Assembly: GCA_019930625.1 (NCBI GenBank)
Contig: CP082844.1
Span: 5,580,001-5,644,000 of the forward strand
Length of the DNA stretch: 64,000 bases
Source of the DNA: Nocardia asteroides
Lineage (GTDB): Bacteria; Actinomycetota; Actinomycetes; Mycobacteriales; Mycobacteriaceae
Direction of reading: 5' to 3'
Within the stretch, counting starts at the first letter, position 1; the number at the start of each line of letters is the position of its first letter. Below are positions 54,701-63,292 of this stretch, piece by piece. A program made the position numbers and the translations under genes. The notes beneath the pieces are model-generated. The model was not told where the DNA came from, made no database searches, and saw nothing but the letters and a program-made list of their open reading frames with translations.

Positions 54701-57700
54701 AAATCCGGTACTGGCGCGATGAGCTCGATGGGGCGCCGGCACAATTGACGCTTCCCCTCGACCACCCACGACCCCGGGTGGCCTCCTACGCGGGAGATGG
54801 ACTCGCGTTCACGATCGACTCGACGCTCCAGACGAAGATTCGGCAGGCGGCCGTCCGAGAAGGGGTCACTGTGTCGATGTTCCTGCAAGCGGCGCTCGCG
54901 GTGCTCTTGCACCGGCTCGGCGCCGGCAACGACATCGTGATCGGCTCGCCGATCGCCGGACGTACGGACGAGAATCTGGATGACGTAGTCGGATTCTTCA
55001 TCAACAGCTGGGTATTGCGTGTACAGCTGTCCCCGTCGATCACTTTCGCTGAGCTGCTCGTACAGGTGAGGCGAAAGGCATTGAACGCGTACGAGAACCA
55101 AGACATACCGTTCGAAGCCTTGGTCGAAGCGCTGAACCCGCCGCGCTCTACCTCCCATCACCCCCTGTTTCAAACGATGTTGGTGTTCCAGAACACGATC
55201 GAGGACGACATCAGGCTGCCAGCTCTACGATGCGAGCGGGTGTCGGTACCCAGCGGAGTGTCGCGCATGGACCTGACCTTCACAGTCGATGATCGCGTTG
55301 ATACGCAGGGCTGGCCGTGCCACATCGAGTTCGCCACTGAGTTGTTCGCACGCCCCACGATCGAGTTGCTGGCACAGCGCTGGCTGCGCGTGCTCTCGGC
55401 CGTGGCGGCCGCGCCGAGCATCCCGATCGACGCGGTCGAATTGCTGGGCGAAGCTGAGAACCGGCAACTGGATACCATGGGTAACACCGCTGCGCTGCGT
55501 GCGGTGGCGGCGCCGACCGGTCCATCTGTCCTGGAGTTGTTCGCGGGACAGGTGATTCGGCGACCGAATGCCGCCGCAGTACAGGCCGATGGCGCACAGT
55601 GGACTTACGGCGACGTCGATCGAATGTCGTCACGGCTGGCGGGCGAACTGCTCGCGCAGGGGGTCCGGCCGGGCGATGTGGTCGGGCTTTTACTGCCTCG
55701 GTCCGTGTATTCGGTGACGACGGTGCTGGCGATATGGAAGGCCGGTGCGGCGTACGTGCCGGTCGACCCGGGATATCCAGACGATCGGATCCGTTTCGTG
55801 TTCGGTGACGCCCGAGTGGCAGTCGTCGTCACGACAACGGAGTTGGCCGGTCGAATCGGGCAGCCACACACCGACGGCACCTCGTCGGTGAAAGTCGTCG
55901 ACGCCTGTGCTTGTGCGGGCGAGCCCCCCACCAGCATCGCATCGGTGCGATCCCCTGCGGGGAGCCTGGCCTACTTGATCTATACCTCCGGCACGACCGG
56001 GCGGCCGAAGGGTGTCGCCGTCACGCACTCGAACGTGTCGCGACTCTTCCGTGCTACGCAACCGACGATGGCGTTCGGTCCTGACCAGGTATGGAGTTTG
56101 TTTCACTCACTCGCCTTCGACGTTTCCGTGTGGGAGATGTGGGGTGCCCTGGCGCATGGCGGATGTCTGGTGGTGGTTCCCGGTCCCGTGGTGCGGTCGC
56201 CGGTTGAGTTCACGCGCCTTATTGCCGATGCGGGCGTGACCGTACTGAGCCAGACACCTTCAGCGTTCTACACGCTGCCGCCGATTCCCGGTTCAAAGTT
56301 GGATACAGTGGTTTTCGCTGGTGAACGTCTGGAGCCGGTGCGGCTGCGGCCCTGGATGAAATCTCACTCCAGTGTGCGCATGCTCAACATGTACGGCACG
56401 ACCGAGACGACCGTGCACGCGTCCGTGCGGCAGATCGGGACAGATGATCTCGAATCGAGCGCGAGTCCGGTCGGGGCTCCACTGCCCGACCTCGCATTCG
56501 TTGTGTTGGACATCCATCTCCGTCGGGTGCCACTGGGTGTGGTGGGTGAGTTGTATGTCGGGGGACCCGGTGTGGGAGAGGGGTATTGGCGTCGGCCCGG
56601 ATTGACGGCATCGCGGTTCGTCGCTGATTTGTTCGGTGGTGGGGGTCGGTTGTATCGGACGGGCGACCTCGCACGGTGGAATCAAATGGGAGAGTTGGAG
56701 TTTCGTGGTCGTGCCGACGACCAGGTGAAGGTGCGAGGGTTCCGGGTCGAACCGGGCGAGGTCGAGGCCGCGCTCATCGCGCACCCGCAGGTGAGTCAGG
56801 TCGTGGTCACGGCGCGTGCAGATACTCCGGCGGATCCGCGGCTGGTCGCCTACGTGGTTCCAGCACGCGCGGGCACGCTCGACACTGTGGATCTGCTCGG
56901 ATTCGCAGCCCAACGTCTGCCGGGATTCATGGTGCCTGCGGCCGTTGTGGCGATCGATCGGGTGCCGATGACCGTGAATGGCAAGGTGGACGAAGCGGCG
57001 CTGCCGGCGCCAGAATACCGATCGGCGTCAGCGTTCCGAGCGCCGCAGACCGCGATACAGGCCGAACTGGCGAAGCTGGTCGCGGACATACTCGGGGTCG
57101 ATCGAGTCGGCCTCGACGACGAGTTCTTCGCGCTCGGCGGTCACTCGCTGTCGGCGATGCGTCTGATTGCGGCCATTCAACGATCGTTCGGTGCCGAAAT
57201 CGCCGTTGAAGCTGTCTTCGAGTCAGCGACCATCGCAGACTTGGCGGCTACCGTGGACTCCGGGCTTCGGCAGGCGACCGTCCGTCCCGTGACGACTCTC
57301 CGTGCCGGAATCGGAAATCCCTTGTTCTGCATTCACCCGGGAGTGGACACCGGCTGGGACTACCGCAATCTTGGAACATATCTGCAATGTCCGATCACGG
57401 TGATCCGCCAGCTATTTTTGCCGAACGGTGAGCATCCCCGATCTGTCCGCGAGCTGGCGGCTTTGTATGCGGATGAGATACAAGCCGTTCAAAACGTAGG
57501 GCCGTACCGACTGCTCGGGTGGTCGTTCGGTGGCGTGGTCGCCCACGAAACGGCGGTAATACTGCAACAGCGAGGTGAGACCGTTGCGAACCTGGTACTG
57601 CTCGACAGCCGGATACCTGGAGCCGAACCGCAGCCCGTCAGTGACGAGGATCTTACAAACTATATAATTCGCGGCTATCTCGCACGAATGGGTGTCTCAG

Positions 57701-58059
57701 CGGACCACGTGATCGGCAGGCTGGCCTATACCGATATGTGCGCGTTGGCCGAAGAGCTCGATATCTTCGACGCTATCCCCCCTGAATCTCTGCTGCGGAG
57801 GAGCGTCGAGGTAAGCCGGGCGAATCTATTGCTATTGCGTAGTCATGCGCCGTCGGCATTTTCTGGCACCATCGCGGTGGTCGCGGTCGGCGACCGGGAC
57901 GGTGGTGACAGTGACGCCGCGGACTGGCGAAAGCACTCGAGCCGAGAGGTGCTCAGCTATCTGATCGACGGCGCCCACGACACGATGCTCCAGATGAAAT
58001 CGGTCGACCAGTTCGGTGCATTTCTTCGCCGGATTCTGCAGGAGGGCGCAGGTCTCTAA
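42727..58059 (+). CDS. Five-module nonribosomal peptide synthetase, A-T-(C-A-T)x4-TE
   Basis: This 5110-residue protein starts at ATG 42727, seven bases after a perfect AGGAGG; the frame is open further upstream without a better start. Order and landmarks: A1 (about 35-535), T1 Ser573; C2 HHIAADG at 758-764, A2, T2 Ser1630; C3 second His 1816, A3 (YTSGTTG from 2304), T3 Ser2686; C4 His 2872, A4 (YTSGTTG from 3360), T4 Ser3745; C5 His 3931, A5 (4419), T5 Ser4807. A TE follows with Ser4933 in GWSFGG and His5084. No E or MT domain is seen. Specificity lines read by hand: A1 DALSVGAVMK, A2 DVTSLVRVYK, A3 = A4 DAISLMTVYK, A5 DVWSVAMVHK. The last resembles Thr/Ser codes; the others are unassigned. 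The missing first C domain makes module 1 the loader. The expected product is a pentapeptide, possibly N-formylated. No mbtH gene was seen. Confidence 0.97.
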   Translation: MKPRSELPLSEAERTQLDAFGNCAALREVGSGSRSLLRLFAAQVDRVPDNRAVVCADQEWSYREIDQLSSRQAHFLIGLGVRPGRTVGLVLPRSMHWITAVLGILKTGAAYVPIEPAYPDHQIAAVLAEAGVMAVVTSAELVSRVEAALPVEADDIPIVDVSDRRLDSQPFSALPLPGAQELAYLIYTSGTTGRPKGVAVSHGAVCDRITAHIRRVRIRSDSRVLQFSPLVFDASVLNMWSALLAGASAVVPTDDEALPGAALVRLIDRQRVTHAHLTPSTVEVLTAEQLAGVTLVTGGEPCSAALVDRFAGDRAMFNAYGPTETTVMVSMTEPLAVGSGTPSIGTPVPGVGMVVLDDLMRRVPTGAIGELYVGGSGLARGYWNRAGLTASRFVADPVGGSGGRLYRTGDLVRWNEAGELEFVGRVDDQLKIRGFRVEPGAVERELVALPGIGRAAVVAQVDQDGEKRLVGYVVPDPSAPGAGIEPEAVRRRLGRRLPEFMVPAAIAVMDRLPVMISGKIDKAALPVPEYLSTVPYRAPRSRVEVELARLFAAILGRGRVGVDDNFFELGGHSLAATRLTNQIRATLGMDVPVATIFDKPTVSGLAPALNERRLMRPPLQPMPRPHALPLSFAQRRLWFLHRLQGQSATYNIPLAWSLTGPLDLTALRSAFIDLLARHESLRTVFAEVDGIPRQRIIDVDHADIGWALVDAGAWAPGRLAAEITAAAAYTFDLERDVPLRVTVFQRSRTEHVLTVVLHHIAADGWSSRPLLNDLALAYHARLGGRAPERAPLPVQYTDYVLWQRQLLGTESEPTEVLSAQLDYWCAELTAAPPCLELSADRPRPPTRSHRGGTRPFNMDARLRSDILRLARDAGATAAMVLQTALVVLLHRRGAGNDILVGSPIAGRADQATDELIGFFVNTWVLRANVTSDQSASELLAVVKRKALAAYENQDAPFDLLVERLNPIRSSAHHPVFQTMLVFHHDIVTDLDLDGVDSTVVHTDTGTSQLDLTIVITDRGRGAGWHAHITYASDLFESETIDELAAQFMQVLRGIVADPSVPVGSLELFGSQGIQQLDTFGNRAALSVDRGPATSIPEAFAAQVTRTPDAVALIFDDQTWTYRELDRQSTRVAHRLLGCGVRTGDVVALLLPRCAYSYVALLAALKIGAAYAPIEPNYPDHRVRYILDDAAVSAVVTTAALRARAESLLRSLDRRDRSVIDIADPTLDTEPHTPVAFPYPWSVAYVIYTSGTTGEPKGVAVTHASVVQLVAAHTRHHAVHSGSRILLFAPLVFDVSVTDMWSALLNGAVAVVPTEDQARPGDALAALISRVAVTHAHVTPSTLAVLSASDLGSLELLSVGAEVLSAELADEWAGRLPMVYRYGPTETTVYCTITGRLVVGSGVPSIGGPVSGAALVVLDARLGRVPVGVVGELYVGGSGVALGYWGRSGLTAGRFVADPFGGVGGRLYRTGDLVRWNRSGELEFCGRVDDQVKIRGFRVEPGEVEATLLMHPQVTRAVVVVREDVVGDRRLAAYAVVVGAGVDSASLRRFVTYRLPEYSVPAAIVVVDEIPVTVNGKVDKSALPAPEYASERAFRAPGTPVQEAVARLFAEVLGLDKVGVDDDFFALGGHSLAATRLSSRIRSVLGIEIPVRAVFDAPTVSRLTADFDAAVEPRPSLRPSPRPPMIPLSFAQRRLWFLHRLEGPSATYNIPMVRMLIGPLDRDALRAAIADVVARHESLRTVFPESDGVPSQRVIPADAAYFGWATVDGTTWNDIQRQTAVAQVARYHFELATEIPIRAQLLCCGEDKHLLLIVVHHIAADGWSAAPLFNDLAGAYRARVAGHAPGWLPLPVQYVDYTLWQQALLGSEDNADSLLSTQLEYWKRELEDAPRLLTLPADRPRPRTMSHRGEFVSFAIEPTVREAISRLAESEGATASMVLQAALVVLWHRLGAGADVVIGSPIAGRTDQALEDLVGFFVNTWILRVQLTPQQTFAEVLAQVRRKALAAYANQDVPFEVLVEKLNPIRSPAYHPMCQTLLAFQNNTAADAEFSGLTAEPVSVATGTCRMDLNIAIVEQADVAGWTGWIEYATDLFDAASVDAIAAQFVRVLIAVAADPAVPVTAIELLAAQDIRQLESFGNSAAPKSDCGSRVSVPEAFAAQVARTPNSVALVFDNRTWTYKELDRSSTRFAHRLIGCGVEPGDRVALLLPRTEHPFVAVLAALKAGCAYVPLDPSYPDRRLAFVLRDAALAAVVTTSALADRLALVLADIGVDHLPIIDMCESSKEAHPEMTLPFPDPGQVAYLIYTSGTTGVPKGVAVSHGGVVELAVGQGVRLGIDGGSRVLQLAPLVFDASVINMWSALLCGAAAVAPTEEQARPGVGLTELIARQRVTHVHVTPSTLAVLSPVGWDWVESLLMGSEVLSAGLVDEWAGRFPMVNTYGPTETTVYATITGELSSGTGVPSIGSPVSHAALVVLDARLGRVPVGVVGELYVGGSGVALGYWGRSGLTAGRFVADPFGGVGGRLYRTGDLVRWNRSGELEFCGRVDDQVKIRGFRVEPGEVEAVLVSCSSVARAVVVLREELGDRRLVGYVVPAVSEIDPFELRDFVARRLPAFMVPAAVVVVDEIPVTVNGKVDKSALPVPEFVSGRAFRAPGTPVQEAVAKLFAEVLGLDKIGIDDDFFELGGHSLLATRLTSRIRAVLGVEVAVRSVFEAPTVARLASVFDASVRLRPALVAMPRPTRVPLSFAQRRLWFLSRLEGPSATYNIPMVWRLTGALDVDALKGAITDVVARHESLRTVFPDVDGVPYQRVLGIDTADIGWLVVDATEWGWNECSETLARAARHTFDLAEDIPIRAQLLHCAARTHVLMIVLHHIAADGWSSTPLLRDLATAYDARRSGRARDLLPLPVQYVDYTLWQLELLGSASDPASRVSEQLDYWRSELAEAPQMLDLPTDRPRPQAMSYRGHVMPFTIEPELRAAISELAAGHGVTVAMILQAALVVTWHRLGACNDIVIGSPIAGRTDQALDDLVGFFVNTWVLRISVAPYSSFADVLAAVRQKALAAYENQDVPFELLVEQLNPSRSAAHHPLFQTMIVFQNHAAAEMKLSEVSATVVPTTTGAARMDLNLVVVEQPDMDGWSGRIEYATDLFDPATIDSVVVRFLRVLAVATADPAAPVGKFDLLAASEIRQLESFGNAPAAAAAPAGRASIPEAFAAQASRTPDAAALVFDNRSWTYRELDRESDQLAHRLIDCGIGAADVVGLLLPRTRHNFAAVLAVLKIGAAYLPIDPAYPDHRIGFVLNDASAAAVLTTTELIRRTTTLLESINRPDYPVIDVRDPITSNQPLTHHPFPDPGQVAYLIYTSGTTGVPKGVAVSHGGVVELAVGQGVRLGIDGGSRVLQLAPLVFDASVINMWSALLCGAAAVAPTEEQARPGVGLTELIARQRVTHVHVTPSTLAVLSPVGWDWVESLLMGSEVLSAGLVDEWAGRFPMVNTYGPTETTVYATITGELSSGTGVPSIGSPVSHAALVVLDARLGRVPVGVVGELYVGGSGVALGYWGRSGLTAGRFVADPFGGVGGRLYRTGDLVRWNRSGELEFCGRVDDQVKIRGFRVEPGEVEAVLAAYPAVVQAVVVARVDGPGERRLVGYVVLDSASGGVDVAAVRRFVARRLPGFMVPAVIVVLEAMPLTVNGKVDRQALPAPEYRSEVEYRAPETIPQEVLAGLFAHVLGLDRVGVDDDFFELGGHSLSATRLVSRIRSVMKVEVPVRQVFDTPTVAQLVSVFDASVRLRPALVAKSRPERAPLSFAQRRLWFLSRLQGRSAIYNIPMVWTLTGPLDIEALRLAIADVIARHESLRTVFPDVNGVPYQKVREPGVAAHVWQVLDATGWDESWIDRTTAELAEFEFDLSVDAPVRATVLRHDTERHRLVLLIHHIAVDGSSMRPLMRDLTTAYAARSKKIAPQWRPLPVQYLDFTLWQQDLLGAPTDTESLMSSQIRYWRDELDGAPAQLTLPLDHPRPRVASYAGDGLAFTIDSTLQTKIRQAAVREGVTVSMFLQAALAVLLHRLGAGNDIVIGSPIAGRTDENLDDVVGFFINSWVLRVQLSPSITFAELLVQVRRKALNAYENQDIPFEALVEALNPPRSTSHHPLFQTMLVFQNTIEDDIRLPALRCERVSVPSGVSRMDLTFTVDDRVDTQGWPCHIEFATELFARPTIELLAQRWLRVLSAVAAAPSIPIDAVELLGEAENRQLDTMGNTAALRAVAAPTGPSVLELFAGQVIRRPNAAAVQADGAQWTYGDVDRMSSRLAGELLAQGVRPGDVVGLLLPRSVYSVTTVLAIWKAGAAYVPVDPGYPDDRIRFVFGDARVAVVVTTTELAGRIGQPHTDGTSSVKVVDACACAGEPPTSIASVRSPAGSLAYLIYTSGTTGRPKGVAVTHSNVSRLFRATQPTMAFGPDQVWSLFHSLAFDVSVWEMWGALAHGGCLVVVPGPVVRSPVEFTRLIADAGVTVLSQTPSAFYTLPPIPGSKLDTVVFAGERLEPVRLRPWMKSHSSVRMLNMYGTTETTVHASVRQIGTDDLESSASPVGAPLPDLAFVVLDIHLRRVPLGVVGELYVGGPGVGEGYWRRPGLTASRFVADLFGGGGRLYRTGDLARWNQMGELEFRGRADDQVKVRGFRVEPGEVEAALIAHPQVSQVVVTARADTPADPRLVAYVVPARAGTLDTVDLLGFAAQRLPGFMVPAAVVAIDRVPMTVNGKVDEAALPAPEYRSASAFRAPQTAIQAELAKLVADILGVDRVGLDDEFFALGGHSLSAMRLIAAIQRSFGAEIAVEAVFESATIADLAATVDSGLRQATVRPVTTLRAGIGNPLFCIHPGVDTGWDYRNLGTYLQCPITVIRQLFLPNGEHPRSVRELAALYADEIQAVQNVGPYRLLGWSFGGVVAHETAVILQQRGETVANLVLLDSRIPGAEPQPVSDEDLTNYIIRGYLARMGVSADHVIGRLAYTDMCALAEELDIFDAIPPESLLRRSVEVSRANLLLLRSHAPSAFSGTIAVVAVGDRDGGDSDAADWRKHSSREVLSYLIDGAHDTMLQMKSVDQFGAFLRRILQEGAGL
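46969..47229 (+). repeat. Partial copy of the A-domain repeat in NRPS module 2
   Basis: About 260 bases matching positions 50130-50390 of the module 3 copy, with only a couple of differences seen (for example GGGTCGGGC against GGGTCGGGT). It covers A-domain motifs A6-A8 ([20 protein letters not shown] to [11 protein letters not shown]). It lies after the specificity-code residues, so module 2 keeps its own code. Confidence 0.85.
49600..50419 (+). repeat. 820-bp direct repeat, copy 1 (A-domain core of NRPS module 3)
   Basis: Identical base for base, by direct line comparison, to 52768-53587 (offset 3168). It begins just before motif A3 (YTSGTTG) and ends after motif A8 ([14 protein letters not shown]), so it contains all specificity-code residues except the invariant A10 lysine. 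Flanking sequence on both sides diverges at once. Confidence 0.95.
52768..53587 (+). repeat. 820-bp direct repeat, copy 2 (A-domain core of NRPS module 4)
   Basis: Second copy of the segment described at 49600-50419. Synonymous positions are unchanged, which points to very recent gene conversion or duplication. Codon choice in this block (TTG, GGG, GTG, TCG; few C-ending codons) differs from the flanking C-ending-codon-rich NRPS sequence. Confidence 0.95.
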
Positions 58060-58088
58060 TTGGCGAATCCTGCGCACCCGGTGCGGCG

Positions 58089-59066
58089 CTAACCGGGCTC
58101 GGACGCTGATGCGTGTCCGCGCCGGAGTCGGCAGCCGATCACCGAGACCGTCGGAAGCGTGGGCCGGATGTCGTGTTGTACCCACTTGAGCGGACCCACT
58201 GCGGTGGCGTAGATGCCCGACGCTCGCACTATCTCTCCGCGTTCGCGATGAGCCTTGATGATCGCAGCGATACTGGTGATCAGTTCGCCGACCAGGTCGG
58301 ATTCGGTGGGCGGATCGCGAACCTCCCTGCACAGCTGCGCGAGGACGAACGCTGCTTGTCCCAGATCCGGCACGTGCGATCCGAAGCTGGGCGGTCGTGT
58401 GCGGCTCCCGGCCGCGAGTGCCGACAACCCGACTTCGTGCGCGGCGACGGCGAATGGTCCTGTCGCGTCGGGTTCCATCCTCCATGACCAGATCGCCAGC
58501 ACTCCGGAGACCCGGCTTGCCGCCCACCGCCATGCCGCGCGATCGATACTCCGAACACGTGCCAGCGTTTCGTTGAAACTACGAACATCAGCGAGGGCGA
58601 GTGCCCAGAACGCGGTGTCGACCGACACCACGGTTTCTCTGGCCGACGGCGCAACCGAACGCGGAAGTTTCCATTCGGTCTGTGCGTCGGCCATCGCGTG
58701 CGCGTCGTCCTCCCACCCGTCCCGCAAATCACGCAAGGTCAGGCCTGCCCCGACCTCGAGGTCGGTGATCGCGGGACCCAGGCGTCTGCTGTGGGCGTCA
58801 CGCCACTGGGCGATGTAGCCGGCGACATAACCGTCGAGGACACTGACGCGTGGCTGCAGGAGGGTCCCGGTCGACCGCATCCGGCGTATCCATTCGACCT
58901 CGGAGAGGCTGACTGCGGCCGTGGCGCGCAGCGTGCGCCGCAGCATTCGATGATCCGAGCCGTCACTGTCTTCCAGCCGCTCGATCCCCGCCTGCATCTG
59001 CTGCTCGAAACTCGCACCAGGCCCGGGCAGCCTGGACCGGGAAAGGCAAAGGTCGCAACTGGTCAA
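58089..59066 (-). CDS. Mobilization-protein-like (relaxase-associated) protein, start uncertain
   Basis: The frame of 325 residues uses a TTG at 59066 as the only start-like codon before an upstream stop, so the true N-terminus may be lost. SEVEWIRRMRSTGTLLQPRV, then DGYVAGYIAQWRDA and LGPAITDLEVGAGLTLRDLR, resembles a segment found in actinobacterial relaxase/mobilization proteins (FxxRLRxxGVxVRPRxx...VVGYSVA, then a glycine and xDLTLPRLR). The remainder is Ala- and Arg-rich and helical (FWALALADVRSFNETLARVR). It converges on the NRPS gene with 29 bases between the stops. It may be a mobile-element relic or a host protein; the family call is tentative. Confidence 0.5.
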   Translation of the reverse strand: MTSCDLCLSRSRLPGPGASFEQQMQAGIERLEDSDGSDHRMLRRTLRATAAVSLSEVEWIRRMRSTGTLLQPRVSVLDGYVAGYIAQWRDAHSRRLGPAITDLEVGAGLTLRDLRDGWEDDAHAMADAQTEWKLPRSVAPSARETVVSVDTAFWALALADVRSFNETLARVRSIDRAAWRWAASRVSGVLAIWSWRMEPDATGPFAVAAHEVGLSALAAGSRTRPPSFGSHVPDLGQAAFVLAQLCREVRDPPTESDLVGELITSIAAIIKAHRERGEIVRASGIYATAVGPLKWVQHDIRPTLPTVSVIGCRLRRGHASASEPG

Positions 59067-59671
59067 CGCGACATGATCCGATCAGCCGACGAACCGACGA
59101 TCACCGTCGGCCGAGGGGGTGAACTTGCCACATCAAGCATCCACTCAGGCTAACCAGTCACCAACGCGGGGAAGTTCCTGCGATCGCCACTGTGCTGACA
59201 ACCTGACCGTCACGAAAGTGTCTGTTGCGGAGAATCTCGTGGCGACCGCAAGGCCAGCTTCCACTCGAAAGCTGCCGGTTCCCGGTCTCGTCAACCGCCG
59301 CATCAGCTGGCGACGCACTCATCGATCTCGGTTGGCCGCACCGAGCGCACCGAGTTCTTGTCATACAACCGACCCTGGACAGTCCCCGATAATGCGGATC
59401 AGCGGAAGTCAAGTCACCAGATCCCCAGCACAGAGCGATTTCGGATACGAACGCCCCTAGTTGTCGCGCCCCGCTTTCTGCATGCCTCGAATCTCCAGGT
59501 GGCCCTGTCGGCAGCGCTGTCCGGGCTCGCCGCCGCCGTGAAACCGAATGGGTGACGGTGCCGAACGACTCCCTGCTGCCGTCCGGCTCAGCGGGTGGCT
59601 ACTGACTCGTACGTCCGGCGCAGCCGACTGCCTTCAGGACCAGCGGGATCTAGAGGCACCACGCATTCCCA
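59067..59671. other. Intergenic stretch without a recognisable gene
   Basis: Neither strand shows a frame with family features. The region lies upstream of both the mobilization-like gene and the AraC gene, so promoters for both are expected here. Confidence 0.5.
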
Positions 59672-60754
59672 GTGCCGAAGAGACCTATCATCGGAGTCCG
59701 TCACATGGTGCAGTTCGGCACCGATCACGGCGTCACGGAGCGTCGGCTGCTCGCCTCGACCGGCTTGCGACCGGCTGATCTCGCTGCGGACGATCTGGAA
59801 GTCGAAGCGATCCAGGAACTCTCGGTCGCGCGCAACTTGGTGCAGACCATCGGTGACAGACCGGGACTCGGCACCGAGGTGGCGAAGCGTTTCTCATTGG
59901 CCGGCTTCGGGCTGCTGGGCTTCGCCATGCTCAGCAGCCCCACTGCAGGTGAAGCCCTGCGGGTCGCACTGCAAATACTGCGGATCGGCAACCGGTTCGT
60001 CGATATAACTGTCAGTCTCAGCCAGACGGCAGGACGGATCGAATTCCGGGACGACACCCTTCCCGCCGAGGTCCGCGCTTTTCTGCTCGAACGTGACATC
60101 GTGATCATCTTCGGTGTGATCGTGCTGCGTTGCCTCAGCCCGCGACTTGCGGACCGTCTCGGTGATGCACGCCTCGAGCTGGCATTGCCCGAGCGCAGCG
60201 TGGCCACCATGACCGCCGGCATGGCTCAGACCCTCTCCGATGTTTCGCACAACCCGGTCGACCGATTCCCGACTTTCGCCGACCGGCTGAGCACGGCCCT
60301 GACGTTTCCCGTCGATCTTCTCGCCGAACCGATGTCGATGCCCGATCCCGCTACGGCCGCGCTGTGTGAGAAGCGCTGCCTGGACCTTTTACAGCAGCGA
60401 AGAGAGCGTGGCCAACTCGCCACCAGAGTCCGCGCGGTGCTTCTCCAGCAGATCGGCACCATGCCTACGGCGGAGGACATCGCGAGGAGACTGGACATGG
60501 ACCGTCGTACTCTGCACCGAAGGCTCGCCAGCGAGGGGACCAGCTTCCGAATTCTGAACGACGAAGTCCGCTGTGCACTCGCGATAGACATGCTCAGTGT
60601 CCTCGAGCTCACTGTGCAGGAGACCGCAATCCGCCTCGGAAACTCCGGTCCTGCGGCGTTCAGCAGGTCGTTTACCCGATGGACGGGCCACCCTCCGAGG
60701 TACCTACCGCCGGTGAACGCTTCCATCGAATGCCCAGATTCTCGGGTCAGCTAG
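59672..60754 (+). CDS. AraC-family transcriptional regulator with arabinose-binding-type domain
   Basis: This 360-residue protein uses GTG 59672 (an ATG at 59705 is the alternative). IGVRHMVQFGTDHGVTERRL and LASTGLRPADL start the ligand-binding domain of the type in OruR/MmsR-like regulators. The C-terminal HTH pair reads AEDIARRLDMDRRTLHRRLA and VQETAIRLGNSGPAAFSRSF with FTRWTGHPPRYL. Its last codons are GTC AGC TAG. The TAG lies within the CTAG that is duplicated by the adjacent IS insertion, so the reading frame ends exactly at the element and is intact. No obvious target gene is adjacent on the 5' side. Confidence 0.93.
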   Translation: MPKRPIIGVRHMVQFGTDHGVTERRLLASTGLRPADLAADDLEVEAIQELSVARNLVQTIGDRPGLGTEVAKRFSLAGFGLLGFAMLSSPTAGEALRVALQILRIGNRFVDITVSLSQTAGRIEFRDDTLPAEVRAFLLERDIVIIFGVIVLRCLSPRLADRLGDARLELALPERSVATMTAGMAQTLSDVSHNPVDRFPTFADRLSTALTFPVDLLAEPMSMPDPATAALCEKRCLDLLQQRRERGQLATRVRAVLLQQIGTMPTAEDIARRLDMDRRTLHRRLASEGTSFRILNDEVRCALAIDMLSVLELTVQETAIRLGNSGPAAFSRSFTRWTGHPPRYLPPVNASIECPDSRVS

Positions 60755-61794
60755 GCAGTGTCTCGAAGTAGGTGTCGAGGTCACAGCCATTGGTCGATGG
60801 CGGCGATCTGGATGACGGCGAGGTAGCGGGTGGCGAGTTTCTCGTAGCGGGTGGCGACAGCGCGGTGTTGTTTGAGTCGGTTGATGCCACGCTCGATAGT
60901 GTTGCGGTGCCGGTAGATCTCACGGTCGAACGCCGGTGGTCGCCCGCCCGCGCGGCCACGATTGCGGCGGTGTCCTACTTGATCTGCCGGGACCGGGATA
61001 GTGGCGGGGATACCACGCTCGCGCAGGTAGGCGCGGTTGGCGGCCGAGGAATACGCCCTGTCCGCCAGTACCCGGTCCGGACGCACGCGTGCCCGCCCAC
61101 GACCCAGGCGCGGGACCCGGATGCCGTCGAGGACCGCGGCGAACTGGGGGCTGTCACCGGCTTGACCGGCGGTGAGCAGCAGCGACAACGGACGCAGGCG
61201 GTGTTCGCAGGCCAGATGGAGTTTGGTTCCCCATCCGCCCCGAGACCGCCCGAGCGCGTGATCGGCCGGTTCGCTGTAGTGGCCGCCGGGTGGTTCGGCC
61301 TGGCGGTCGCCGTCGCGGCGGGCTCCGGCGGCGTGGCAGTGGGCACGCATGATCGTGGAGTCCACGCTGACCAGCCATCCGATCTGTTCGGCGGCGTCGG
61401 CGATCGCCTGGAGTTGCCGCAGCACATGTGCCCAGATCCCGGCTCGACTCCAGCGGCGGAACAACGCGTAGATCGCCTGCCACGACCCGTACTGCGGTGG
61501 GATGTCCCGCCACGGGCAACCGACCCGGATCCGCCAGCGGATACCGTCGAGCAGGCGGCGTCGGGTCCATCTCGAGGGACGGCCGGGTCGTTTCGGGGTG
61601 GGCAGCAGCGGCTCCAGCCGTGCCCATTGGGCATCGGACAGGTCCGCTCGCGCGGTCACCGCTAGGGTGGTCACGAGGTCTCCGGTGTTCAGTTGAATCT
61701 TGGTCGATCAACCAACTACCGGAGACCTCGCCATATCTCAAACCCCCACCCTGCCAAACAGTCTCACACCGGCGGCGCTACTTCGAGACACGCT
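60755..61794 (-). mobile_element. Intact IS5-family insertion sequence, 1040 bp
   Basis: The element has imperfect terminal inverted repeats. The left end GCAGTGTCTCGAAGTAG (60755-60771) and the reverse complement of the right end AGCGTGTCTCGAAGTAG (61778-61794) share GTGTCTCGAAGTAG exactly. Both ends are flanked by CTAG (60751-60754 and 61795-61798), a four-base target duplication that fits the IS5 superfamily. It carries one transposase gene on the minus strand. Complete ends and an open transposase frame suggest a recent insertion. Confidence 0.93.
60781..61674 (-). CDS. IS5-family transposase
   Basis: This 297-residue DDE transposase starts at a GTG at 61674. The N-terminal domain (LSDAQWARLEPLLPTP, RRLLDGIRWRIRVGCPWRDI) is the DUF4096-type domain of this family. 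The catalytic triad is in VDSTIMRAHCHAAG (first Asp), RVLADRAYSSAANRAYLR (second Asp) and RNTIERGINRLKQHRAVATR (Glu with the following Arg). The length is complete, and no ribosomal frameshift is needed. A decayed relative of the same family is found at 29121-29260. Confidence 0.96.
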   Translation of the reverse strand: MTTLAVTARADLSDAQWARLEPLLPTPKRPGRPSRWTRRRLLDGIRWRIRVGCPWRDIPPQYGSWQAIYALFRRWSRAGIWAHVLRQLQAIADAAEQIGWLVSVDSTIMRAHCHAAGARRDGDRQAEPPGGHYSEPADHALGRSRGGWGTKLHLACEHRLRPLSLLLTAGQAGDSPQFAAVLDGIRVPRLGRGRARVRPDRVLADRAYSSAANRAYLRERGIPATIPVPADQVGHRRNRGRAGGRPPAFDREIYRHRNTIERGINRLKQHRAVATRYEKLATRYLAVIQIAAIDQWL

Positions 61795-62094
61795 CTAGGT
61801 GGCATCGAAGGGAGTCGAGGCCGGACAGGTGGGGGCACGAAGATGGCGTTGGACGATCACGCCGGTCCGGTACCGGTCACCGTCCAGCCGGAACCCTTCC
61901 GAACAAGCCCGTGGCGGCGCAGGCAATTCACACGTCGTAATTCGTTCGGTTCTCCGACACCCTGTCGTCCTCTGGTGGTGTGGTCCGGAAGCCCAGCGAC
62001 AATCCCCCATCGGAAACCCGTCCACTCGTTACCTACTGCGCGCTGGGTAGGCTGGAGTCGCCGGATCGGTCCGCAGAATGAACGGCTCTACGCC

Positions 62095-62439
62095 ATGAGT
62101 GAATACGACGTCTTCCTCGCCGATTGCCCCGCCCGCACCACACTGGCGCTGGTCGCCGACACTTGGTCCGTGGTGGTGATCTTCGGGCTCGGGGACGGTC
62201 CGCAGCGCTACAGCGAACTGCGGGACCGTATCGGCGGCATCAGCAAGAAGATGCTGACGCAGACACTGCGCAAGCTGGAGGCGTCACGGCTGGTCGAGCG
62301 CCGTGTCCTCGCCGCCGCGCCGCCCGGGACGGAATATACGCTCACACCACTCGGGAAGAGCCTCCTGGAGCCTGTGTCGCTGCTGGCGCGCTGGGCCGAG
62401 GAACATGCCGAAGAACTGGCATTCGGGCAGGATTCCTGA
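62095..62439 (+). CDS. HxlR-family transcriptional regulator
   Basis: This 114-residue protein reads MSEYDVFLADCPARTTLALV, ADTWSVVVIFGLGDGPQRYS and ELRDRIGGISKKMLTQTLRK with ERRVLAAAPPGTEYTLTPLG, the winged HTH of HxlR proteins. The single N-terminal Cys of CPAR is in the place where HxlR members sense aldehydes or redox. The ATG at 62095 is chosen because upstream in-frame sequence has no protein character. It ends 50 bases before an NADP-binding oxidoreductase gene on the same strand, which is probably its target. Confidence 0.92.
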   Translation: MSEYDVFLADCPARTTLALVADTWSVVVIFGLGDGPQRYSELRDRIGGISKKMLTQTLRKLEASRLVERRVLAAAPPGTEYTLTPLGKSLLEPVSLLARWAEEHAEELAFGQDS

Positions 62440-62489
62440 TCTGTCGCTGGGCACCATCAGGTTCCCTACAGCCCCATAGCTTCGACTGC

Positions 62490-63137
62490 ATGAGAATCGC
62501 AATCTTCGGAGCAGGCAACATGGCCGAGGCCCTGGGCGCGAAATGGGCCGCACGCGGGCACGACCTGATGATCACCGGACGGTCTCCCGAGAAGGCCGCG
62601 GCCTTGGCCCACCGGTTGGGCGTACGCGCAGGCAGCTTCGCGGAGGCGGCGCTGTTCGCCGATGCCGCTCTGCTCGCCGTGCTGTACCAAGGGATGGAGT
62701 ACACCCTCGAACGCATCGGGAACGGCCTGCGCGGCAAGCCTGTCATCGACTGCAACAACCCGGTCGAAACCGAGGGATTCACCCTCGTCACCCCGCCCGG
62801 CGAGTCGATGGCGCAGCAGATCGCGAAGGCGACCAGCGGACACGTGGTCAAAGCCTTCAACCTCTGCCACGCCGATGTATGGCGCATGCCGTCGATCACT
62901 TTCGACGGCCGTCCGCTCACCGTGCCCTACTGCGGCGACGACTCGACCGCCCTGCGCGTAGCCGAGCAACTCATCGAGGACACCGGAGGGGTACCTCTGC
63001 CGACCGGCGATCTGCGGCATGCGCAGTACCTGGAGGCGAGTGCTGCGATCATCATCGCCCAACTGTACGGAGGCCTTCCCGCACGTACGGTGTTCAACCT
63101 GGTCGACGACCAGGCACCGGTCGCCCGCCAGGGTTGA
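62490..63137 (+). CDS. NAD(P)-binding oxidoreductase, F420-dependent NADP reductase-like
   Basis: This 215-residue protein starts MRIAIFGAGNMAEALGAKWA, a Rossmann GxGxMA motif, with MITGRSPEKAAALA placing an Arg/Ser pair where NADP phosphate binds. GKPVIDCNNPV, HVVKAFNLCHADVW and VPYCGDDSTALRVAEQLIED follow the pattern of F420H2:NADP oxidoreductase-like and YrrP/NpdG-like proteins. The C-terminus (LEASAAIIIAQLYGGLP) is helical. No domain for a second substrate is visible. It is probably co-transcribed with, and regulated by, the HxlR gene upstream. Confidence 0.9.
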   Translation: MRIAIFGAGNMAEALGAKWAARGHDLMITGRSPEKAAALAHRLGVRAGSFAEAALFADAALLAVLYQGMEYTLERIGNGLRGKPVIDCNNPVETEGFTLVTPPGESMAQQIAKATSGHVVKAFNLCHADVWRMPSITFDGRPLTVPYCGDDSTALRVAEQLIEDTGGVPLPTGDLRHAQYLEASAAIIIAQLYGGLPARTVFNLVDDQAPVARQG

Positions 63138-63148
63138 CGGTGCTGTCC

Positions 63149-63292
63149 ATGACGGCCGAGGCGCTGGGACGACTCGATGCCCCTACGTGCGCTCCGGACC
63201 TCGATGCCCCGATCACGCACCCATCGTCGAATGTCGGCGGCGTCGTAAGCCTTGTCGGCATGCACCTTGCCGGGCCGACGCCAAGCGAGGCT
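63149..63292 (-). pseudogene. IS5/IS1182-type transposase fragment
   Basis: The frame reads SLAWRRPGKVHADKAYDAAD, IRRWVRDRGIEVRSARRGIE and SSQRLGRH. This matches the KLHADKAYDxxxxRRWCRxRGIxPRIARRGIESSxRLGRHRW segment around the second catalytic Asp of IS5-type transposases. It then loses homology where the WVVERT motif should follow. The fragment starts 11 bases past the oxidoreductase stop. Confidence 0.75.

Noticed and set aside
42727..58059. Search for epimerization or methyltransferase domains in the NRPS
   Set aside because: Each T domain is followed directly by a C domain or the TE; no space or motif for E or MT domains was found.
58060..58088. Possible terminator between the NRPS and the convergent gene
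   Set aside because: Only a very short CGCACC/GGTGCG pairing with almost no loop is present, so it is not a convincing terminator.
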